Shown here piece after piece: positions 63,001 to 64,000 of a DNA stretch of 64,000 bases (position 1 is its first letter; each line of letters opens with the position of its first letter). This DNA is from Temnopleurus reevesii. Lineage: Eukaryota; Echinodermata; Echinoidea; Temnopleuroida; Temnopleuridae. The position numbers were made by a program, and so were the translations under genes. The stretch covers positions 82,408-146,407 of the forward strand of contig BQKZ01000586.1 of assembly GCA_036244855.1 (NCBI GenBank), in the 5' to 3' direction. Under the pieces are notes generated by a model. It was not told where the DNA came from. It ran no database searches and was given only the letters and a program-made list of their open reading frames with translations.

Positions 63001-63287
63001 ACTATTATTATGGTTATTATTATTTAAAGTGATTTCTTGTGTTGATTAAACCTAAAAACAAGGGAATCTATAAATCTAAATTTCTTATTTTATTATTTTT
63101 GACATAACAGATCCTCAGAAGAACCAGAGCCTGTTGGACGAAGGGAACGTGTTAGTCCTAGTCTTCCTCATCCTGGGTTGGATCCTCTTAACGTTCTGTG
63201 GGATGGTGATCCTCTACCAATGCTACAATCAACATCATAAGGGTATCTATCAACCTACTACCGCTGAAGATAGCATCTTGAGTGCAA
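20928..63287 (+). CDS. Transmembrane semaphorin (Sema-PSI-stalk-TM), 3'-partial, 19 coding exons
   Basis: Semaphorins are secreted or membrane-bound guidance and adhesion ligands that usually bind plexins. The spliced model joins 20928-21063, 39316-39443, 40286-40465, 43981-44068, 44386-44508, 45197-45282, 47154-47295, 48545-48608, 48953-49094, 49456-49648, 50290-50512, 50971-51048, 51533-51573, 53850-53945, 54799-54927, 56377-56454, 58855-58995, 59973-60074 and 63111-63287. All junctions are GT-AG and keep frame through 782 codons. The signal peptide is about residues 1-27, the sema domain about 45-495, the PSI domain about 495-541, the Pro/Thr/Ser stalk about 542-735 and the membrane helix about 737-758. 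Family hallmarks include CGTNS, LYTGTARDY, LRTK..DAKWL, FFFRE.AVE, YSRVAKVCK, WTTFQKIRLNCS, GSAVC.F, ARPGLC and DPYC.W. There is no Ig or thrombospondin module, so class 1/6-like architecture is inferred; orthology is not settled. The tail continues past the window. The semaphorin call is very secure; the exact stalk exon set is less so. Confidence 0.95.
22094..22150. repeat. Nested foldback sequence
   Basis: ATGATTTATGA near the left end pairs exactly with TCATAAATCAT at the right end. Inside, CAATTCT and AGAATTG form a second short stem. Confidence 0.65.
22655..22678. repeat. Perfect 11-bp-arm inverted repeat
   Basis: CAGGGATCCTT is followed after two bases by its exact reverse complement AAGGATCCCTG. 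It lies in semaphorin intron 1. Confidence 0.9.
25616..25628. repeat. Poly-G tract (13)
   Basis: Thirteen consecutive G bases, 93 bases downstream of an N at 25523. Confidence 0.9.
27071..27100. repeat. Three tandem 10-mers (agaagaaatc)
   Basis: Three contiguous copies of agaagaaat(t/c) in intron 1. Confidence 0.9.
32088..32129. repeat. Facing G10 and C14 tracts
   Basis: A run of ten G is followed 18 bases later by fourteen C. Together they form a potential G:C hairpin with an 18-base loop. Confidence 0.9.
32341..32521. mobile_element. PIF/Harbinger-like MITE with TTA target duplication
   Basis: A 175-bp element (32344-32518) has inverted ends GGGGGTGTTGCTCAAAA / TTTTGAGCAACACCCCC (17 of 17) and is flanked by TTA on both sides. 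The interior carries further copies of agttgcagttga and its variants near both ends. Three-base TWA duplications and G-rich ends are typical of Harbinger elements. It has no transposase. The family assignment is inference. Confidence 0.7.
37344..37524. mobile_element. pogo/Tigger-like MITE with TA target duplication
   Basis: A 177-bp element (37346-37522) has imperfect inverted ends CAGTGAAACCTCTTTATAA and TTATAACGAGGTTCCACTG and is flanked by TA dinucleotides. Ends of the type CAGTGgAACCTCgtTATAAcGA are characteristic of pogo/Tigger transposons. Internal strings ccttgttat.(t/g)acaggt are also repeated. It is noncoding and lies in intron 1. Confidence 0.75.
39316..39443 (+). CDS. Semaphorin exon 2: first sema blade
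   Basis: This exon encodes residues 46-88. The text SSQRLLMVGAQNAFYIMNLD matches the family's opening strand pattern (LYVGARNAIYKLNL in other members). The acceptor is ttaatacag|at, giving a split Asp codon with exon 1, and the donor is caa|gtaagt in phase 0. The 129-base fit (1 + 128) confirms the junction over the long intron. Confidence 0.95.
39444..40285 (+). other. Semaphorin intron 2
   Basis: This 842-bp AT-rich intron lies between exons 2 and 3. I see no feature in it beyond its splice sites. The acceptor follows the pyrimidine run cttttccacccacag. Confidence 0.85.
40286..40465 (+). CDS. Semaphorin exon 3: sema domain cysteine-rich segment
   Basis: This exon encodes exactly 60 codons, residues 89-148, in phase 0 at both ends. 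It holds four cysteines at 105, 115, 135 and 144 in the conserved arrangement C-x-x-KG...EC.NFI.VL...LFVCGTNS..P.C, which forms the first two disulfides of the sema fold. NYT at residue 92 is a potential N-glycosylation site. In many relatives this stretch is split over two or more exons. Confidence 0.96.
40466..43980 (+). other. Semaphorin intron 3
   Basis: This 3.5-kb intron has no gene I can support. It contains mostly unique AT-rich sequence and a few moderately GC-rich patches (about 41030-41220 and 43480-43690) without coding signals. The acceptor is a pyrimidine run ending in cttttatag. Confidence 0.8.
43981..44068 (+). CDS. Semaphorin exon 4: sema domain
   Basis: This exon encodes residues 149-177. 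It contains FISPFNPKQEGTALFA, matching the family pattern F.PFDP..N.TALF. Its 88 bases leave phase 1, and the Asp codon of the next motif is split across the intron. Confidence 0.95.
44386..44508 (+). CDS. Semaphorin exon 5: sema domain
   Basis: This exon encodes residues 178-218. The text DGNLYTGTARDYTARDSVIF corresponds to the family's DG.LYSGT..DF..RD..I motif, followed by LRTK..DAKWL. Its 123 bases are flanked by phase 1 at both sides. The acceptor is atatcag and the donor aaaa|gtaagt. Confidence 0.96.
44509..45196 (+). other. Semaphorin intron 5
   Basis: This 688-bp intron is AT-rich. I see nothing in it beyond splice signals. Confidence 0.85.
45197..45282 (+). CDS. Semaphorin exon 6: sema domain
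   Basis: This exon encodes residues 219-247. It contains PAFVKSFDVGDWVMFFFREV, the strongly conserved FV.SFDVG.YVYFFFRE block. The donor gat|gtaaga leaves phase 0. A small TTAA-flanked foldback begins 27 bases downstream of the donor. Confidence 0.95.
45310..45390. mobile_element. Very short TTAA-flanked foldback element (piggyBac/Kolobok-like MITE)
   Basis: TTAA at 45310-45313 and 45387-45390 flanks a 73-bp sequence with perfect terminal inverted repeats CCCATTGACTACTG / CAGTAGTCAATGGG. The inverted match continues imperfectly inward, so almost the whole element can fold on itself. TTAA target duplications are typical of piggyBac and Kolobok transposons. It has no coding capacity. The family assignment is inference from the target site. 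Confidence 0.6.
46226..46459. repeat. Diverged direct duplication, offset 149 bp
   Basis: The 85-base segment 46226-46310 is repeated at 46375-46459 with scattered substitutions. Both copies contain atacaacattct and tattacc.cacca.agta. The unit is not one I recognise. It lies within intron 6. Confidence 0.65.
46555..46580. repeat. (CT)n microsatellite
   Basis: An almost pure CT dinucleotide run in intron 6, preceded by a short C run. Confidence 0.9.
47154..47295 (+). CDS. Semaphorin exon 7: sema domain core
   Basis: This exon encodes residues 248-294. It contains AVYSRVAKVCKDDQGEEW, then WTTFQKIRLNCS, then FPFYFNYL. These match the most conserved part of the family (YSRVARVCKND.GG, KWTTFLKARLNC, PFYFNELQ). 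NCS is a potential glycosylation site. The first base of a Gln codon is the last base of the exon (phase 1). Confidence 0.97.
47296..48544 (+). other. Semaphorin intron 7
   Basis: This 1.25-kb intron begins with a 300-base pyrimidine-rich stretch (about 47300-47570). I see no gene in it. The exon 8 acceptor is cttcgtacag. Confidence 0.85.
48545..48608 (+). CDS. Semaphorin exon 8: sema domain
   Basis: This exon encodes residues 295-315 plus two bases of Arg316. The segment QDVHMV...DTLFYGVFTTG matches the family's LQ.V.......YGVFTT strand. NDT is a potential glycosylation site. The phase-2 junction with exon 9 completes an Arg codon. Confidence 0.93.
48953..49094 (+). CDS. Semaphorin exon 9: sema domain
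   Basis: This exon encodes residues 316-363. GSAVCVFSL, GEFKEQ and PTMARPGL match the family's GSAVCAF, G.FKEQ and P.PRPG motifs. It ends in phase 0 exactly before the conserved cysteine that opens exon 10. Confidence 0.96.
49456..49648 (+). CDS. Semaphorin exon 10: sema domain, late blades
   Basis: This exon encodes residues 364-427. It opens with the Cys that completes the RPG.C motif and includes IKQIDWIASHPLMHESVP, ADYRLTQIIV and YQVLFLGT, matching the family's F.K.HPLM...V....P........RLT.I.V....DVLFLGT. It ends in phase 1. Confidence 0.96.
49649..50289 (+). other. Semaphorin intron 10
   Basis: A 641-bp AT-rich intron in which I see no feature. The acceptor is ccttactctttag. Confidence 0.85.
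50290..50512 (+). CDS. Semaphorin exon 11: end of the sema domain, start of PSI
   Basis: This exon encodes residues 428-501. DDGKVLKVVLV completes the GT.DG.V.KVV motif. The segment NFEGKEVLIVNTNSSILEVP is the final propeller strand, and QRC (Cys495) starts the PSI domain. NSS and NYT are potential glycosylation sites. It ends in phase 2 inside a Cys codon. Confidence 0.95.
50513..50970 (+). other. Semaphorin intron 11
   Basis: A 458-bp AT-rich intron with no feature beyond its splice sites and an A run near 50634-50642. The acceptor is a strong pyrimidine tract ending in gcgtttcag. Confidence 0.85.
50971..51048 (+). CDS. Semaphorin exon 12: PSI domain
   Basis: This exon encodes residues 502-527. 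It contains CTCMQDPYCVWN...DQC, the plexin-semaphorin-integrin cystine knot, with cysteines at 502, 504, 510 and 519. Most semaphorins have DPYCGW or DPYCAW and a two-residue gap between the second and third cysteines; here Val replaces Gly/Ala and the gap is one residue. Confidence 0.95.
51049..51532 (+). other. Semaphorin intron 12
   Basis: A 484-bp intron containing a purine-rich A run followed by AAG triplets near 51267-51297. I see nothing else in it. Confidence 0.85.
51533..51573 (+). CDS. Semaphorin exon 13: end of PSI
   Basis: This 41-base exon encodes residues 528-541, FDEQDVRNMQECPD, including the last PSI cysteine (Cys539). Frame is kept from phase 2 to phase 1. The donor gatg|gtaagt is strong. 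From here all downstream coding junctions in the window are phase 1. Confidence 0.85.
51574..53849 (+). other. Semaphorin intron 13
   Basis: This 2.3-kb AT-rich intron becomes strongly pyrimidine-rich in its last 350 bases. It contains one 9-nt microexon candidate (listed separately). I see no other coding signal. Confidence 0.7.
52931..52939 (+). CDS. Candidate 9-nt microexon in the stalk region
   Basis: The string aggaattat lies between an acceptor preceded by a pyrimidine-rich stretch (cggcaacag) and a donor gtaagg. Inserted after exon 13 in phase 1 it adds three residues (Glu-Glu-Leu) and changes the following Val to Phe. Its length divisible by three is suggestive, but such a short match can arise by chance. 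Confidence 0.22.
53850..53945 (+). CDS. Semaphorin exon 14: Pro-rich stalk
   Basis: This exon adds 32 codons (residues 542-573), phase 1 to phase 1. It encodes a Pro/Ser/Glu-rich spacer, IPPTSEPRTSPEVAPAAF, followed by an acidic end with one Cys (572). The acceptor is a long pyrimidine tract ending in attcttcag. The donor is gaag|gtacca, weaker than the others. It fits as an extracellular stalk exon. The support is splice sites, frame and composition, not homology. Confidence 0.65.
53946..54798 (+). other. Semaphorin intron 14
   Basis: An 853-bp T-rich intron holding the 19-bp direct repeat. I see no gene in it. Confidence 0.7.
53956..53999. repeat. 19-bp tandem direct repeat just after exon 14
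   Basis: The 19-mer catgtcaatgtcaccttgt occurs at 53956-53974 and again at 53981-53999, eleven bases after the exon 14 donor. If the intron is retained, the frame stays open across it to a TAA at 54029-54031. Confidence 0.85.
54799..54927 (+). CDS. Semaphorin exon 15: Pro/Thr-rich mucin-like stalk
   Basis: This exon adds 43 codons (residues 574-616), phase 1 to phase 1. It encodes a run of five prolines after Glu, then CIC (Cys585 and Cys587), then a Thr/Ser-rich run such as TTSTTKYTTPITTSTTTLP, which would be heavily O-glycosylated. The acceptor is catggtacag and the donor actg|gtcagt. The biased but clearly nonrandom peptide supports it as the extracellular stalk. Confidence 0.8.
54928..56376 (+). 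other. Semaphorin intron 15
   Basis: A 1.45-kb intron holding the 57-nt cassette candidate. The coding frame of exon 15 stays open into it until about 55124 and encodes a hydrophobic run (see findings). Confidence 0.7.
55345..55401 (+). CDS. Candidate 57-nt optional stalk exon
   Basis: The acceptor ttgttacag and the donor atgc|gtgagt bound a 57-base segment that is open in phase 1 and returns to phase 1. It would insert 19 residues, GGICRMPYEIFENSEEQRM, between exons 15 and 16. The donor is strong. It is less Thr/Pro-rich than its neighbours, so this is a cassette-exon candidate rather than a confident exon. Confidence 0.4.
56377..56454 (+). CDS. Semaphorin exon 16: Thr/Ser-rich stalk
   Basis: This exon adds 26 codons (residues 617-642), phase 1 to phase 1. 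It encodes APTTLSTVSSTTNIEWTTTV and then NLTSS, a Thr/Ser-rich mucin-like stretch with one N-glycosylation motif (NLT). The acceptor is gtgttcaacag and the donor tcag|gtatag. Confidence 0.8.
56466..56600. repeat. Degenerate pyrimidine-rich tandem repeat
   Basis: About three imperfect copies of a unit of roughly 50-60 bases built on ctcccactt.tctgtcaaa.c.tact. The copies are best seen in the strings actcccacttttctgtcaaa, cccttttttctgtcaaaccc and ctcccacttatctgtaaacc. Confidence 0.55.
57530..57545. repeat. Poly-C tract (16)
   Basis: A run of 16 C bases in intron 16, followed by agtttt. It ends in an AG dinucleotide but leads into no usable exon. Confidence 0.95.
58453..58651. mobile_element. 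hAT-like miniature transposon with 6-bp target duplication
   Basis: The ends CAGGGCTGCCAA and TTGGTAGCTCTG are imperfect inverted repeats (10 of 12 positions pair). They bound a 187-bp element (58459-58645) flanked on both sides by the identical hexamer aataag. CAGGG-type ends with short duplications are typical of hAT elements, although 8 bp is the usual duplication. It has no coding capacity and sits in semaphorin intron 16. Confidence 0.6.
58855..58995 (+). CDS. Semaphorin exon 17: stalk exon with NAGNAG acceptor
   Basis: This exon adds 47 codons (residues 643-689), phase 1 to phase 1. It encodes a polar stretch, KSTESIAFPGSEDNNISEGK, then LPPSLPPTTM and NVIGPV. The acceptor is a tandem ccagcag, so the exon can start at 58855 or 58858 and gain or lose one Ala. 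The donor gttg|gtaaga is strong. Polar, proline-containing composition fits the stalk. Confidence 0.75.
58996..59972 (+). other. Semaphorin intron 17
   Basis: A 977-bp intron in which I see no feature beyond the splice sites. Confidence 0.75.
59973..60074 (+). CDS. Semaphorin exon 18: membrane-proximal stalk
   Basis: This exon adds 34 codons (residues 690-723), phase 1 to phase 1. It encodes VDILEVATSLPNEIDGIYGD followed by KRVIRPDVYE. The acceptor follows a T-rich tract ending in aactcag; the donor gagt|gtgagt is good. A basic K-R-V-I-R cluster lies about 20 residues outside the membrane helix. Confidence 0.78.
60233..60394. mobile_element. Candidate foldback MITE
   Basis: The left end ctctgttgcataaagct and the right end agttttatgcaatggtcac are imperfect inverted repeats around a core TTGCATAAA / TTTATGCAA. 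The interior is unique and noncoding. The boundaries and any target duplication are not clear. Confidence 0.4.
61226..61372 (+). pseudogene. Non-LTR retrotransposon reverse-transcriptase fragment
   Basis: An open stretch of 48 codons contains the catalytic YADD motif (61292-61303) in the context NGKLVNCLMYADDIVLVSKS, typical of LINE-type reverse transcriptases (palm-domain motif C). Stops lie immediately on both sides (TAA 61223-61225 and TAA 61370-61372), so this is a dead fragment. It lies in semaphorin intron 18 in the same orientation as the gene. Confidence 0.85.
61495..61672. mobile_element. Diverged Harbinger-like MITE (second copy)
   Basis: The left end TTA|GGGGGTGTTGCTAGAAAGT matches the first 12 bases of the element at 32344 and pairs imperfectly with the right end ACTTTCTAGCACCAATCC near 61655-61672. 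The right target duplication is eroded. The interior is unrelated to the first copy at a glance. It is noncoding. Confidence 0.45.
62946..63027. repeat. (TTA)n microsatellite
   Basis: An imperfect run of ATT/TTA triplets with ACT interruptions, 85 bases upstream of the transmembrane exon. The open frame across it (a poly-Tyr peptide) is an artefact of the repeat. Confidence 0.9.
63111..63287 (+). CDS. Semaphorin exon 19: transmembrane helix and start of the tail
   Basis: This exon encodes residues 724-782. A short polar lead-in with PQKNQSLLDEGN is followed by a single strongly hydrophobic helix, VLVLVFLILGWILLTFCGMV, ending near residue 758. The cytoplasmic start YQCYNQHHKG follows, then IYQPTTAEDSILSA. 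The acceptor is gacataacag and the donor gcaa|gtaagg. The exon is 59 codons, phase 1 at both ends. The rest of the tail lies beyond the window. Confidence 0.88.
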
Positions 63288-64000
63288 GTAAGGTTTCTCT
63301 GATCCTGACCCAACTTGGCATGCCGTCCGTGTGTCAATCAAGCTTGCTGTCCTAGCCTGGCTCCACCCCAAAGTTTTTGGCACCATCCCCAAATGTGTTT
63401 GGCTCCACCTCCCAAATTGCCTGTCTTGGCCATGAATAAGTTTTTTGTTTAACCCATATTGTATGGCTTTGTAACTTGGCTGACAAAAAAATGGTCGATT
63501 GCATAACCCAAATTATATTTATCTGCACCCAAAATGTCTGGCTCTGTTAGATTTTTACCCTTAGGATGAAAAATTACTGGTTTAAATTGATGAACCATTT
63601 TATTTGAATTCACAAATGCACTTTTCTAATATTCACAGGATAAAAGTCAACTTGTCTTCGCACTTATTTAGACCATATTTATCAAATAATGGGTTAGATA
63701 GGGTGAGAATATCGTACCATTTAGATTATCTCTGCTTTGTCCCTGCAAAGCACCAACTTTACACACCTCACCCTAACCAAATCACAGCACAAATGCTCAC
63801 TTCTGTTCCATGCATTTATCTTTGCACCACACATTTGTTCTTGTTATAAATTCTTCACATTTTCTGTAATCTAGCACTTTGTTCACTCAAATAATTCTCG
63901 CCTGTTTTTGACAATTTCATTGATATTTCACCCCATCCATGATATTTCTTCATCTAATACACATTTTAAAAATATTAATGAAGATCAATTTAATTCAAAA
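63288..64000 (+). other. Semaphorin intron 19 (partial)
   Basis: This is noncoding sequence to the window edge. If the intron is retained, the frame runs 22 codons past the last intact codon to a TAG at 63353-63355. Imperfect repeats of ggctccacc..aaa occur in 63356-63550. Confidence 0.65.

Larger units (their letters stand above)
60075..63110 (+). other. Semaphorin intron 18
   Basis: A 3.0-kb intron holding a foldback element near its 5' end, a reverse-transcriptase fragment, a Harbinger-like relic and a TTA repeat, each listed separately. I see no semaphorin exon inside. Confidence 0.75.

Noticed and set aside
62820..63032. Open frame ending in a long Tyr run
   Set aside because: The Tyr run is simply the translated TTA microsatellite.
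1..64000. tRNA, rRNA or CRISPR features
   Set aside because: Scanning for tRNA B-box-like strings, rRNA-like blocks and regularly spaced repeats gave nothing that holds up.

Overview
The window is animal (metazoan) genomic DNA: AT-rich and intron-rich, with decayed transposons and simple repeats and no bacterial-type gene arrangement. The frequent short string taggcct, the intron style and the transposon ends suggest an echinoderm such as a sea urchin. That assignment is inference; no ribosomal or mitochondrial marker is present.

I can support one protein-coding gene. It is a plus-strand transmembrane semaphorin spread over about 42 kb (start codon at 20928, last visible exon ending at 63287) and cut by the right window edge inside the cytoplasmic tail. 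I rebuilt it exon by exon from splice sites and reading phase: 19 coding exons, 2,347 coding bases and 782 whole codons in view. The order is signal peptide (exon 1), sema domain (exons 2-11), PSI domain (exons 11-13), a Pro/Thr/Ser-rich extracellular stalk (five small exons, plus optional candidates), then one membrane segment and the start of the tail (exon 19). There is no Ig domain and no thrombospondin repeat, which fits invertebrate class 1 and vertebrate class 6 semaphorins. Semaphorins act as guidance and adhesion cues, usually through plexin receptors.

Layout. 1-227 is the 3' end of a non-LTR retrotransposon. 228-20843 is noncoding (intergenic and/or 5'-UTR intron), with a 500-bp-offset duplication next to an N, a three-copy repeat and homopolymer tracts. 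20844-21063 is a 5'-UTR segment plus the first coding exon. 21064-39315 is an 18-kb first coding intron holding two short DNA-transposon relics. 39316-51573 carries the sema and PSI exons, with a very short TTAA-flanked foldback just after exon 6. 51574-63110 carries the stalk exons in pyrimidine-rich introns, with three more miniature transposon relics and a reverse-transcriptase fragment. 63111-63287 is the transmembrane exon, and the rest is intron.

The most notable feature is the stalk. Every stalk exon, and the transmembrane exon, starts and ends in phase 1 with a length divisible by three. Any of them could be skipped or added without shifting the frame. There are also a tandem NAGNAG acceptor, a 57-nt extra cassette candidate and a 9-nt microexon candidate. 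This looks like a locus built for splice-variable stalk length, and possibly for a soluble form.
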